A stretch of DNA of 64,000 nucleotides from Bacteroidetes bacterium OLB12 (lineage in GTDB: Bacteria > Bacteroidota > Bacteroidia > Cytophagales > Cyclobacteriaceae): positions 1 through 64,000 of the forward strand of contig LNFR01000110.1 in the NCBI GenBank assembly GCA_001567185.1, read 5' to 3'. Positions 18,087 to 27,029 of the stretch are shown one piece after another. Under the pieces are notes generated by a model that had not been told where the DNA came from, searched no databases, and worked only from the letters and a program-made list of their open reading frames with translations. Each line of letters starts with the position of its first letter. Positions within the stretch are counted from its first letter, which is position 1. A program made the position numbers and the translations under genes.

Positions 18087-19154
18087 TGAAACCCCTTGCT
18101 GTTATTGCGCTAATAATTCTGAGCGCCTGCCAATCAAAAAAACCGGACGTGGTTGTTCTTCCGGAAGAGATACCGGCCATTGATTTAACACACCTGGGGA
18201 AAGCACAACTTTCCGAATACGGATTTTTTCAACAACCCATTAAAGACTTAAACCCCGTGGCCGGAGTGATTCCTTACACCCTCAACGCAGTACTGTTTAC
18301 CGACTATGCTTACAAAAAACGATTTATAAAAATTCCGGAAGGCACCACGGTAGCATATAATGCCCATGATGTGTTTGAGTTTCCGGTAGGAACCATTCTG
18401 ATTAAAAAATTTTTATTATCCTGCTGATTTTAACAATCCAACGGAAAATCTTCGTTTGCTTGAAACAAGGTTGCTGATAAACGAAGCCGAAGGGTGGAAA
18501 GCATTGCCTTACATCTGGAATGAAGCACAAACCGATGCCTTTCTTAATGTCGCTGGCAAAACAATTCCCGTATCATGGAAACATACCGATGGCCAACTTC
18601 GAAATATTAATTATACCATACCAAACTTAAATCAATGTAAAGGCTGCCATTTGCGTGGCGATAAGGTAATGCCTATTGGCCCGGCAGCCCGGCAGTTGAA
18701 TGGTGATTTTGATTACGCTGCAGGGAAACAAAATCAATTGATACACTGGCAGGCAAGTGGTGTGCTTAGCGGATTGCCCAAGATAGAATCGGTAGATAAG
18801 CTGGTATCGTACGATGACAAAACTAGTTCAGTTAGCGCGCGGGCACGCGCCTGGCTTGAAATAAATTGTGCCCATTGCCATCGGGCCGATGGGCCTGCAA
18901 AAAATAGTGGGTTGTATTTATTGGCAAGTGAAACCACCCCGGCCCGGTTGGGAATTGGGAAAGCTCCGGTGGCTGCAGGCAAAGGCTCGGGCGGATTGTT
19001 GTATGGAATTGTGCCGGGCAAACCCGATGCTTCCATTCTTCAATATCGGATTGAGTCGGTTGATCCGGGTGTGATGATGCCCGAACTGGGCCGTTCCATT
19101 ACCCACACGGAAGGCGTGGCTTTAGTGCGGCAATGGATAATGGAGATGAAATAA
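18083..19154 (+). CDS. SO2930-type dihaem c-type cytochrome lipoprotein, frameshifted
   Basis: After repair this is an envelope cytochrome of about 356 aa. It has a lipobox (LILSAC) and two CxxCH haem sites, CKGCH in the middle and CAHCH in the C-terminal third. It also has the late family strand LLYGIVPGKPDASIL and the methionine-containing DPGVMMPEL, a possible axial-ligand region. The frame breaks in an A6T5 run at 18404-18414; removing one base continues FPVGTILIKK into YPADFNNPTENLRLLETRLL. It is coupled to the beta-helix gene by ATGA overlap. The partner and electron acceptor are unknown. Confidence 0.85.
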
Positions 19155-19206
19155 AGAGTTGTGCCAGCGTGGTTTTAGTAGGCTGATGTGCAAATGTTTT
19201 TGATAC

Positions 19207-19413
19207 TCACTCCAGGTCGCGGATTTCAAAATCGTTACCGGTTCCAAACTTGATCACGTCCTTGAGCAGGTAGCGTTCCAGTGTGTGCAGGTCTTTTACT
19301 TTAAAATCGCCATTGGTTAAAATGCGTTCGATTTCAAACTCGTAGGTCTCTCCAAAATTTTTGAGTTGGTATTTTTTGCCCACCCGCAGCACATCAAACG
19401 AAAGTCCTTTCAT
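19207..19413 (-). CDS. Small conserved protein, unknown
   Basis: This 68-aa protein is soluble and charged, without signal peptide or membrane segment. It has two beta-rich blocks (VGKKYQLKNFGETYEFEIER and DFKVKDLHTLERYLLKDVI), an SH3-like or SRP1-like look. I recognise no family. Its ATG overlaps the GroES-family stop by 4 bases, so it is translated together with that gene and may act with it. Confidence 0.55.
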   Translation of the reverse strand: MKGLSFDVLRVGKKYQLKNFGETYEFEIERILTNGDFKVKDLHTLERYLLKDVIKFGTGNDFEIRDLE

Positions 19414-19790
19414 AGCTCTTCTTCCCGTTCCAGCATCAGGATAGAAACCTGGGGCACAATAAAATATTTCTGTCCCTCGTACATTACCTCAATAGCGCCT
19501 TTTTGTAAAAAGATGGCCAGGTCGCCCTCTTGCGCCTGAAGGGGCAAGTATTTTATCTGTTCCTCTTTGCCTTTCCATACATCATCTTCATCGGCAGGCA
19601 TGGGTAGCGGGTAGCCGGGCCCCACTTTAATTACATAGCCTTTCTGAATTTTTTCTTTCTCTTGCACACCGGGTGGCAGATACAGGCCGCTTTCGGTTTT
19701 GTCTGATTCTTTGGCTGGGCGTATCAAAACCCGATCGCCCACTACAATCAGTTTTTTCAGTTTGTTATCGGCTGTAATTTTTACAGACAT
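19410..19790 (-). CDS. GroES-family co-chaperonin-like protein
   Basis: This 126-aa protein has the GroES fold: LIVVGDRVLIRPAKESDKTE is followed by SGLYLPPG in place of the mobile loop, and later KGYVIKVGPG and IFLQKGAIEVMYEGQKYFIV. It is longer than canonical GroES (about 95 aa) because of an acidic insert near PLPMPADEDDVWKGKEEQ. No groEL is next to it, so it is probably a second, specialised copy. It sits between a lipoprotein gene and a 68-aa gene on the same strand. Confidence 0.8.
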   Translation of the reverse strand: MSVKITADNKLKKLIVVGDRVLIRPAKESDKTESGLYLPPGVQEKEKIQKGYVIKVGPGYPLPMPADEDDVWKGKEEQIKYLPLQAQEGDLAIFLQKGAIEVMYEGQKYFIVPQVSILMLEREEEL

Positions 19791-19792
19791 AC

Positions 19793-20170
19793 TTAGTTTT
19801 TGCGCGTAGCCTTAAAAGGAAAATACATGCCGCTGGTGGACATGGTGCCGGTGATTTCGGTAGTGGCAAATAAACCATCAAAAAATATCAACGCGCCCGA
19901 GTAATCAAACTCGCCCGACATTTTTTGGGTTTCTTTGTTGAAAAGAAATTTCTCAATCTGAAGTTCGGTGCCCCCATCGTTTACCAATTTTGCAGTTAGC
20001 ACTTTGTCCACTTCGGTAATAACCATTACACCTTTAAAATCACCTTGCGGAGTGCCGGTAATGGTATAATCCCAATTGCCGGTTGGCGAGGGGGCTTTAC
20101 TTACCGTTTTGGAAGCTACACAGGCTGTAAAAGCAAGCGCAATAAATAGTACGATCGAAAAATTTTTCAT
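19793..20170 (-). CDS. Small lipoprotein, unknown
   Basis: This 125-aa lipoprotein has the lipobox LAFTAC near residue 17. The mature part is beta-rich (starting SPTGNWDYTITGTPQGDFKG, later GLFATTEITGTMSTSGMYFP) and probably forms a small barrel or lipocalin-like sheet. No family is recognised. The nuclease-like gene lies 12 bases upstream and the GroES-family gene 2 bases downstream, so the four genes from 21556 to 19207 likely form an operon. Confidence 0.6.
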   Translation of the reverse strand: MKNFSIVLFIALAFTACVASKTVSKAPSPTGNWDYTITGTPQGDFKGVMVITEVDKVLTAKLVNDGGTELQIEKFLFNKETQKMSGEFDYSGALIFFDGLFATTEITGTMSTSGMYFPFKATRKN

Positions 20171-20182
20171 ATTTCAGGAGGT

Positions 20183-21556
20183 TTATTCAAACAGGTCTTT
20201 TTGACTTTTATCGGGTTGGGTGGTGTAATACAGTGGAAGTTTGTTTATTTCTTTTACAAGCAGATTATCCTGCATATCAATTCCTTTTTGTTGTGCTTCG
20301 CCCTGAATTTTTTCAGTGTCGGTTTCCAGTTCTTTCAGGTTAATTTGTTTCTGGCGTTTTTCCTGGGGCGGGTTCAACTTCTCAGACTTTTCGAATTCGG
20401 CTACTTTCTCTAAAAACTCTTTGGAAAGATCAGCCTCGGTACGATACACCAATTCAAAAAACTGTTTCGCAAAAAATCCATCAATCTGAATTCTTCGTTT
20501 GCTCAGGTGAACAAACTTGCCAATAACTCTGCAAATGTTTTCGCGTTCTTCCGGGCTCATCTGCTCGGCAAATTCGTATTCCTCAATTCGCCTCAGCGTA
20601 AGCAACATAGGTTCCAGCGAATCGCGCGAAATAACATACACAGTATAATCGCTTAAGCGGTATTCAAAAGTTTCCAGGTATTCCAATGTGTTGGTGGGTA
20701 CAACCAGAAAAACTTCCTTTCGCACATTCTCTTCCTTTACATACTTCATGGCGCCTTCGGCCTGGGCTTTTAAGTAGGAGGGGAAGTTAGACAAATCATC
20801 TCCGGCCGGGCTTTTCGCATCGAAAATAATGTACTCATCATTAATGCGAACTGTATTATCGGGTTTACCTTTAAAAGGAACTTTATCTACATACTCAATA
20901 CCGTGCCGGTGGCAGATGGCCCGCATGCGGTTCTTTATATTTTCTTCGTGCTTAAGCCATGTTTCTTTCAGTTGGCGAATGCGTAAAATTTCCGCCTGAT
21001 TTTTTTCGGTTATTTCCTGCTCGCGATCATTCTGAATTTTTCGTTGAATTTCGCGTAAAGCCGCCATGGCATTTGAGTGTTCGTTTCTCCGAAACTCATC
21101 TTCCTTTCTAAGCTTGCTGTTCTCTTCTTTTAGCTCTTGCTGATTTTTGTCTAACGTCTCTGCTTTTTGTTTCAAGCCGTTTAACTCGTTGGATAATTCC
21201 TGGCCACGTTTCAGATATTGCTGATTAAGGGTTTCGAGGGCCACATTCTTATCCTGAAGTTCTTTCAGTTTTTCTGTTTGATGGAGTTGTGAGGTTTTAG
21301 TTACTTCCAACTCGGTATGTACCCGGTTAAATCCATCCTGTGCATTTTTAAGGGCTGCTTTTTCGAGCGTAAGCGCATTTTCAAGGCGCGTGTTTTCCGA
21401 TTTAATGGCCGTAGCAGTTGCGCTTAGTTTTTGCAACTCGCCATTGGCTTCCACCAATTGAGATTTTATCTGGCCCCAGCCAAACAGGCGATTCCACAAA
21501 CTGAACGATTTCAGCGTGTCAAACAGCCTGCGTGTATTGTCAAGAAAAAAATCCAT
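20183..21556 (-). CDS. Coiled-coil protein with RmuC-like nuclease domain
   Basis: This 457-aa protein has a long coiled coil (about residues 30-205) followed by a PD-(D/E)xK-type domain as in RmuC: KPDNTVRINDEYIIFDAKSP carries the P-D and D-x-K motifs, and YLKAQAEGAMKYV and VFLVVPTNTLEYLE follow. RmuC-type proteins limit inversions and rearrangement at short inverted repeats. The N-terminal short hydrophobic stretch (LWNRLFGWGQI) may tether it to the membrane. It is longer at the C-terminus than RmuC and ends in a charged tail, so it could be a divergent relative. Confidence 0.65.
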   Translation of the reverse strand: MDFFLDNTRRLFDTLKSFSLWNRLFGWGQIKSQLVEANGELQKLSATATAIKSENTRLENALTLEKAALKNAQDGFNRVHTELEVTKTSQLHQTEKLKELQDKNVALETLNQQYLKRGQELSNELNGLKQKAETLDKNQQELKEENSKLRKEDEFRRNEHSNAMAALREIQRKIQNDREQEITEKNQAEILRIRQLKETWLKHEENIKNRMRAICHRHGIEYVDKVPFKGKPDNTVRINDEYIIFDAKSPAGDDLSNFPSYLKAQAEGAMKYVKEENVRKEVFLVVPTNTLEYLETFEYRLSDYTVYVISRDSLEPMLLTLRRIEEYEFAEQMSPEERENICRVIGKFVHLSKRRIQIDGFFAKQFFELVYRTEADLSKEFLEKVAEFEKSEKLNPPQEKRQKQINLKELETDTEKIQGEAQQKGIDMQDNLLVKEINKLPLYYTTQPDKSQKDLFE

Positions 21557-21631
21557 GAGAAAGTTTAAAAAGTAAGATCAAAGGTAGTGCATTCGTTCGG
21601 GTGTGCAAATATAAACTCACGGGTAAATGTT

Positions 21632-21639
21632 TATCTTTG
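21632..21639 (+). promoter_or_regulatory. -7 promoter box of rocD
   Basis: TATCTTTG matches TAnnTTTG exactly. It lies inside the first codons of the longest in-frame reading of rocD, so that reading cannot be the translated one. This supports the ATG at 21660. Confidence 0.55.
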
Positions 21640-21659
21640 GTTGGTTAAACAATACGATT

Positions 21660-22898
21660 ATGGCAATGGCAATTACATCCAGCCAGGAGGCTATCGATCT
21701 GGAAGAAAAATACGGGGCACATAATTACCATCCGTTGCCCGTGGTGCTTACCCGGGGCGAAGGTGTTTTTTTGTGGGATGTGGAGGGAAAACGGTATTAT
21801 GATTTTTTATCAGCCTACAGTGCAGTTAACCAGGGCCATTGCCACCCGCGAATTATCAATGCATTAACCGAACAAGCCAAAGAACTTACGCTTACCTCGC
21901 GCGCATTTTACAACGATAAATTGGGTGTTGCCGAAAAATACGTGTGCGATACATTTGGGTACGATAAAGCCTTGTTTATGAATAGTGGTGCCGAAGCCAA
22001 CGAAACGGCAATTAAACTGGCGCGCAAGTGGGGCTACACTAAAAAAGGAATTGCAGATAACAAAGCCGTAATTGTGGTGGCGCGCAAAAATTTTCACGGC
22101 CGTACTACTACAATCATTTCAGCATCCAGCGATCCCTCGGCCCGGCAAGGTTTTGGTCCGTTTATGCCCGGGTTTGAAGTAATTGATTATGATAATGTGG
22201 CAGCATTAAAAAATGCATTGATTAACCCCAATGTGTGTGGCTTGCTGATTGAACCGATACAAGGCGAAGCAGGCGTGTATGTGCCCCAGGCCGGCTACCT
22301 GAAAGCAGCAGCCGATTTATGTAAGGAACACAACGTGCTGTTGATGATGGACGAGATACAAACCGGTATTGCGCGTACGGGCAAGATGCTGGCCAGCGAT
22401 CATGAAATGGTAAGACCCGATTTACTTATTTTAGGAAAAGCACTTTCGGGAGGCGTGTTACCTATTTCGGTGGTATTGGCAGATGATGATATTATGTTGG
22501 TGATAAAGCCGGGTGAACACGGATCAACTTTTGGGGGTAATCCGTTAGCCGCTGCGGTTGTAGTTGAAGCGTTACAGGTAGTAAAAGATGAAAACCTGGC
22601 TTTTCATGCTGCCCAATTAGGAGAACTGTTTCGCACCCGCATGAACAGGTTGAAAGAAAAAACTTCGCTTATCACATTGGTGCGCGGCAAGGGATTATTA
22701 AACGCAATTGTGATAAACGATACACCGGAAAGTGAAACGGCCTGGAATCTTTGTGTGCAGTTTGCAGAAGCTGGGCTGCTGGCCAAACCAACCCACGGTA
22801 ACATTATTCGTTTAGCACCTCCGTTGGTAATTACCGAAGAACAGGTTCATGAGTGTTGCGATATGATTGAGGCGGTGATACGGAACTATAAAAAGTAA
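21660..22898 (+). CDS. rocD: Ornithine--oxo-acid transaminase
   Basis: The enzyme transfers the delta-amino group of ornithine to 2-oxoglutarate, giving glutamate semialdehyde, the entry to proline and glutamate from arginine catabolism. About 412 aa from ATG 21660, it shows FLSAYSAVNQGHCHPRI, MNSGAEANETAIKLARKWG, IIEP-type ELLIEPIQGEAGV (LLIEPIQGE), DEIQTGIARTG and the Schiff-base lysine in LILGKALSGGVLP. These features separate it from acetylornithine aminotransferases. Both length and order are normal. Confidence 0.94.
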   Translation: MAMAITSSQEAIDLEEKYGAHNYHPLPVVLTRGEGVFLWDVEGKRYYDFLSAYSAVNQGHCHPRIINALTEQAKELTLTSRAFYNDKLGVAEKYVCDTFGYDKALFMNSGAEANETAIKLARKWGYTKKGIADNKAVIVVARKNFHGRTTTIISASSDPSARQGFGPFMPGFEVIDYDNVAALKNALINPNVCGLLIEPIQGEAGVYVPQAGYLKAAADLCKEHNVLLMMDEIQTGIARTGKMLASDHEMVRPDLLILGKALSGGVLPISVVLADDDIMLVIKPGEHGSTFGGNPLAAAVVVEALQVVKDENLAFHAAQLGELFRTRMNRLKEKTSLITLVRGKGLLNAIVINDTPESETAWNLCVQFAEAGLLAKPTHGNIIRLAPPLVITEEQVHECCDMIEAVIRNYKK

Positions 22899-23645
22899 TC
22901 AATCCACTTTGCGAAAGCGTAGCCTTTCAACCGATCCGGTTAGGAGGTAAAGTTTCAGATCAAGTATTTTAAAATACGTTGTTTCCTGCAAGATCTGTGT
23001 AAACCTGGCCTCACCATTTCCTGCACAAGCCATTTTGGTAGTGCGCAATGGCCCGAAGCTAATGTTATTTGCGGAGGTAGTGTAGGTTCCACTTAATTGA
23101 TTGCAACCTGTGGTTCCCACCACCTTCCCATCACCCTGATGAAATTCCAGGCGCGGTCGTTCGCGTGGAAACTCAATATTGGTAATATCAACCTGGTCAA
23201 TCGCTTCCAATACCCAAATGTCATTAAGCAACATGGCTGCATCTGTTTTTTGTGTTGAACCGATTCGTGTTAGTTCAGCCGGTTGTTGCTCCAGGTGGTT
23301 TTCGATTGCATCGATTATAGTAAGTGTTCCGTTTGCATTAACCTTTATTTTATAAGCCAATCGTCCGGGGTTAAGGGTAAGAACCGAATCTGTATCGGCA
23401 ACCCACCGGCCGTGTACTTCATACGTGCCATCGGGCTTACCCAAAAAGGTTATGTGTTCAACAAAAGTTGAATCAGCCTCCAAATCCAATTGATATTCAA
23501 TGCTGATGCAATCTGAACAAGGCAAGGATGCTTCATAAATTCCGGTTACATTTTGTGCGAGTGCAAATAAGTCGGTTTTTTTCTCTGGCGTGGTTTTGCA
23601 CGAAACAACCAATGCCAGCAGGGTAATGTAATGTAGATATTTCAT
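22899..23645 (-). CDS. Lipoprotein with NlpE-type N-domain and META domain
   Basis: This 248-aa lipoprotein has the lipobox LVVSC (C16). It carries an NlpE-like domain, GIYEASLPCSDCISIE, with a CxxC (C43, C46). That is followed by a META/HslJ-like domain (GKVVGTTGCNQLSGTY, ISFGPLRTTKMACAG). NlpE is a copper- and surface-sensing lipoprotein in enteric bacteria and META proteins are heat-shock related. The combination suggests envelope-stress or metal sensing. It is convergent with rocD (1-base gap). Confidence 0.85.
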   Translation of the reverse strand: MKYLHYITLLALVVSCKTTPEKKTDLFALAQNVTGIYEASLPCSDCISIEYQLDLEADSTFVEHITFLGKPDGTYEVHGRWVADTDSVLTLNPGRLAYKIKVNANGTLTIIDAIENHLEQQPAELTRIGSTQKTDAAMLLNDIWVLEAIDQVDITNIEFPRERPRLEFHQGDGKVVGTTGCNQLSGTYTTSANNISFGPLRTTKMACAGNGEARFTQILQETTYFKILDLKLYLLTGSVERLRFRKVD

Positions 23646-23706
23646 GCAAGTTGAGGATTTATGGAGTGCTACTGTCTGTTCATTTTTCTAAATGGAAATA
23701 TAGCAA

Positions 23707-24327
23707 TTACGCGGTAAGAATTTTTCTTTCGATAAGATCAGCCCGTAGCTGCTCAGGCGATTGAAAGACAATACCGGGCATACCTGTTTCCTGTGCTCCT
23801 TTAATGTTGCGCAAACTGTCATCAATGAGTAGAGCCTGTTTCGGATTGATGTTATAGCGATCAAACAAAATCTGAAAAAATTCAGGAAATGGTTTGCGTG
23901 TTTTTTCATGGCCTGATACCACAATGCCTTCGAACCAATGTAAAAACTCAAATTTTTCCAGAGCCCACGGAAATGTTTCGGCCGACCAGTTGGTGAGTGC
24001 GTACAGTTTATACTTTTTTGAATCGCGGATTTCTCTCAGAATATCAACCGTGCCATGTATGGGCCCATTCATGGTTTCCTGCCAACGGCCGTACCAGGCC
24101 CGAATCGGAATTTCGTGCTCCGGAAATTTAGCAAGCAATTCGTTCGTAGCTTCTTCAAACGAACGGCCTGCGTCTTGCTTTTCGTTCCAATCGTGTGTGC
24201 AGATGTTTTCTAAAAACCAGGTTACTTCTTCTTCAGTTTTATAAATTTTCCGGTAAAGATAGCGCGGGTTCCAGTCGATGAGTACAGCGCCTAAATCGAA
24301 TACAATGGTATTTGTAAGGGTTGACAT
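23707..24327 (-). CDS. HAD-superfamily hydrolase
   Basis: This 206-aa hydrolase resembles the haloacid-dehalogenase/YihX branch. The motifs are in order: nucleophile Asp in IVFDLGAVLIDWNP, ALTNWSAETF (motif II), GHEKTRKPFPEFF (motif III lysine) and ALLIDDSLRN (motif IV). A small alpha cap follows motif I. Start ATG 24327 (MSTLTNTIVFDLG) fits the fold; it begins just after the stop of the upstream esterase, so the two are cotranscribed. Probable small phosphatase or sugar-phosphatase; substrate unknown. Confidence 0.85.
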   Translation of the reverse strand: MSTLTNTIVFDLGAVLIDWNPRYLYRKIYKTEEEVTWFLENICTHDWNEKQDAGRSFEEATNELLAKFPEHEIPIRAWYGRWQETMNGPIHGTVDILREIRDSKKYKLYALTNWSAETFPWALEKFEFLHWFEGIVVSGHEKTRKPFPEFFQILFDRYNINPKQALLIDDSLRNIKGAQETGMPGIVFQSPEQLRADLIERKILTA

Positions 24328-24328
24328 T

Positions 24329-25141
24329 TTAAGATTTGTTTTCAAAAGCCCATTTCAAAAATTCCGGCAGAGCTTGTTTCCAGGTTGGCAAATCGTGTGC
24401 TCCTTCCGGTAGTTCCAGGTATTGAATATCATGAAACGGCCGGTATCCTTTTTTGGTAAGCTCCACAATCAGGTCCAACGTATCATCAATAGAATCAATC
24501 ACGCCATTCTTGTTCCGATCACTTTGTTCATCCAGCAACCCGGTTTGAAACCAGAACTTTAATCCGGGTCTGTATTTTCCTTTCCGGATTTGCTGATGGA
24601 TGATGCGATCGTAATGTTCGGAATAAAACCGGCTGTTGGAGTCGCGCTTGCGCCACCAGAACGATCCGCTAAACGCACCGATTCGTCCAAAGTAATCGTT
24701 ATGCCAGCCAATATCTACAGCCGAAAGTCCACCCAGCGAAAATCCGGCAATGGCATGTTCGGCTGGATTTTTGGAGATGGCATAGCGATATTCTATATAA
24801 GGAATCAGTTCGTTCATGATAAAGCGGGCATACGCTTTTGCCTTCGCGCCTCGTTTTTTGAAGTCGGACCGGGCAGCAACACCATATTCCTGCACCCGGT
24901 CGCCCGCATGCACCGCAACCACAACCAAATCGTTAATGGCTTTCTCTTCGGCAAGTTGTTCCAGCGTGTTTTTCAGGGCAATGGCCTCGCTATCCTGGCC
25001 ATCATTTAAGATAAGCAGCGGAAAGCCCCCGGGCTTACTTTGCTCTTGCGGAACGAAGATTTCCACCACGGTATCGCGTTCCAGCAGCTTAGAATGAATA
25101 TCGGTAAGTTTTTCGAGGCGGTAGTGCGCAGGTAGGGCCAA
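24329..25141 (-). CDS. Alpha/beta-hydrolase, esterase-D-like
   Basis: This 270-aa hydrolase has the enterochelin-esterase/esterase-D pattern. The nucleophile elbow is GFSLGG with S135; LLILNDGQD and VVVAVHAGDRVQEYG precede it, and AHDLPTWKQALPEFL near the end carries the catalytic histidine. No signal peptide is seen. The start is TTG at 25141. It is divergent from the second esterase at 25233 and shares the 91-base regulatory gap with that cluster. Confidence 0.82.
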   Translation of the reverse strand: MALPAHYRLEKLTDIHSKLLERDTVVEIFVPQEQSKPGGFPLLILNDGQDSEAIALKNTLEQLAEEKAINDLVVVAVHAGDRVQEYGVAARSDFKKRGAKAKAYARFIMNELIPYIEYRYAISKNPAEHAIAGFSLGGLSAVDIGWHNDYFGRIGAFSGSFWWRKRDSNSRFYSEHYDRIIHQQIRKGKYRPGLKFWFQTGLLDEQSDRNKNGVIDSIDDTLDLIVELTKKGYRPFHDIQYLELPEGAHDLPTWKQALPEFLKWAFENKS

Positions 25142-25180
25142 GTATGAAATAATTAAATTCGATAGCTATTTTAAAAGGCA

Positions 25181-25200
25181 TTTCCGATTTTCAACGGAAA
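25181..25200. promoter_or_regulatory. Inverted repeat between the divergent hydrolase genes
   Basis: TTTCCG (25181-25186) and CGGAAA (25195-25200) are perfect inverted arms 8 bases apart, in the gap between two divergent hydrolase genes. It may be an operator for the cluster that follows. Symmetry is seen and the role is inferred. Confidence 0.35.
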
Positions 25201-25232
25201 ATTATCCTGCAAAAATAAGAACTTATAAGCCT

Positions 25233-25961
25233 ATGCCGCACGAACATTATCATAAATGGTATTCGCCCCGCCTGGGTCGTGATATTGAAGTACTGGCTTT
25301 TGGTACCCGCGGCTACCCGGTAATTCTGTTTCCTACATCAATGGGCCATTACTATGAGAACAAAGACTTTAAACTAATTGATAGCGTGGCCTGGTTCTTA
25401 GATGAGGGACTTGTAAAAATTTATTGTGTAGATGGAATTGATGAATTAAGCTGGTACAATAAAGGAATACATCCGGCCGACCGGGTGCGCAACCACATCT
25501 GGTACGACCAAATGCTGTTGGAAGAGCTGGTGCCGCTTGCCCAGCACGAAACCGGTGTAAAACGGGTTGCTACTGCCGGCTGCAGTTTTGGCGGGTATCA
25601 TGCCACCAACTTTGGTTTTCGACATCCGGAAGTAGTGAAGTATGTGTTTAACATGGGTGCTGCCTTTGATATTAAAGATCAGCTGGATGGGTATTATGAT
25701 GACAATGTGTATTTCAACAATCCGTTAGATTTTATGCCCAACGCACAGAACCCTTACTTTGCGGATATGTACGTGGTACTGGGCACCGGCACGCATGATA
25801 TGTGTTGGGATGCCAATGTGAAAATGGCCAATGTGCTGCAAAACAAAGGGGTTAACTATTGGCTTGATGTTAGACAAAATGCACCGCACGATTGGCCCGC
25901 GTGGCGCGAAATGTTTCCGCATTACCTATCCCTTATTCCGATAAATAAAAATTTAAGTTGA
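25233..25961 (+). CDS. Alpha/beta-hydrolase, first gene of an amide-ligase cluster
   Basis: This 242-aa hydrolase resembles esterase-D-type proteins. The nucleophile is S118 in GCSFGG, a candidate Asp lies in GTHDMCWD and the histidine is H219 in NAPHDWPAW. It has no signal peptide and a YVVLGTGTHDM core strand. It heads a run of five same-strand genes, with ATP-grasp 16 bases downstream. In such a context it may cleave an ester or amide of the cluster product, or act as a thioesterase-like release step; that is inference. Confidence 0.85.
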   Translation: MPHEHYHKWYSPRLGRDIEVLAFGTRGYPVILFPTSMGHYYENKDFKLIDSVAWFLDEGLVKIYCVDGIDELSWYNKGIHPADRVRNHIWYDQMLLEELVPLAQHETGVKRVATAGCSFGGYHATNFGFRHPEVVKYVFNMGAAFDIKDQLDGYYDDNVYFNNPLDFMPNAQNPYFADMYVVLGTGTHDMCWDANVKMANVLQNKGVNYWLDVRQNAPHDWPAWREMFPHYLSLIPINKNLS

Positions 25962-25977
25962 ACTAAACCTGCATCGT

Positions 25978-27003
25978 ATGAAAAAGATTGGAATTCTGCA
26001 CGGCATGGAACGCACCTTTCCGGAAGCATTTGTTGAACGCATTAACAAAATGGGATTAAAAGATATTAAAGCAGAACCTGTGCTGATAGACCAGGTTAGC
26101 CAGGCCGAACCAACCGATTATGCGGTAATCATCGATCGCATTTCGCAGGATGTTCCGTTTTACAGAGCGTACCTTAAAAATGCGGCTATCTCCGGTACAG
26201 CCGTCATCAACAACCCATTTTGGTGGAGTGCCGATGAAAAATTTTTTAACAATGCGCTGGCTGTTAAAATAGGAGTGCCTGTTCCAAAAACAGTAATTCT
26301 CCCTTCGCACGAACGACCCACTGATACAGGTGAAAACTCCTTTGCCAATTTGAAGTTTCCTTTAAGCTGGGAAAAAATCTTTGAACACATTGGATGGCCC
26401 GCATACATGAAGCCGCATGCGGGGGGTGGATGGAAGAGCGTTTATAAACTTAACAACATGGACGACTTCTTTAAAGCCTATGCAGAAACCGGCCAGTTAG
26501 TGATGATGCTCCAGGAGGAAATTATCTTTGAAGATTACTTCCGGTGTTATTGCCTGGGCAGAAAGTACGTACGCATAATGCAATACGAACCACGCAATCC
26601 TCATCATTTACGATATCAAAGCAACAAGGGCCCGGCCTCTGAAAAACTATTGAAGAAAGTACACGATTACGTGCTGGATTTGTGCAATGCGTTGGGTTAC
26701 GATTTCAATACGGTAGAAATGGCCGTTCGCAATGGCGTGCCGTATGCAATTGATTTCTGCAACCCCGCCCCCGATGCCGATGTACATTCTGTTGGCCAGG
26801 AAAATTTTGATTGGGTGGTTGAACATGCTGCAAAGATGGCCGTAGAACGGGCACAGGTTCAAAAGCCAGGAAAGGATAACTTAACGTGGGGAACTTTTGT
26901 TACACGCTCGGTGGCAGCATTTGAAGCCGGCCAGGAAAAACCAAAAGCCACCAAGGAGGCAACAGCCAGGGAAACAAAACCCAAATCATCAAAGAAGAAG
27001 TAG
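25978..27003 (+). CDS. ATP-grasp ligase of unknown substrate
   Basis: This 341-aa ATP-grasp enzyme should form an amide or similar acyl bond with ATP. Seen are the central strand YMKPHAGGGWKSVYKL, an ATP-binding lysine/glycine loop, MMLQEEIIFEDYFRCYC, which fits the hinge region, and VEMAVRNGVPYAIDFCNPAP, with the metal-binding residues near the end (D and N). The tail is lysine-rich and disordered. N-terminal residues 1-110 form a preATP-grasp domain. Neighbours are an alpha/beta-hydrolase and a GCS2-type ligase, 16 and 26 bases away. Confidence 0.8.
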   Translation: MKKIGILHGMERTFPEAFVERINKMGLKDIKAEPVLIDQVSQAEPTDYAVIIDRISQDVPFYRAYLKNAAISGTAVINNPFWWSADEKFFNNALAVKIGVPVPKTVILPSHERPTDTGENSFANLKFPLSWEKIFEHIGWPAYMKPHAGGGWKSVYKLNNMDDFFKAYAETGQLVMMLQEEIIFEDYFRCYCLGRKYVRIMQYEPRNPHHLRYQSNKGPASEKLLKKVHDYVLDLCNALGYDFNTVEMAVRNGVPYAIDFCNPAPDADVHSVGQENFDWVVEHAAKMAVERAQVQKPGKDNLTWGTFVTRSVAAFEAGQEKPKATKEATARETKPKSSKKK

Positions 27004-27029
27004 TATTAAGATTAAAATTTTGTTGGCTT

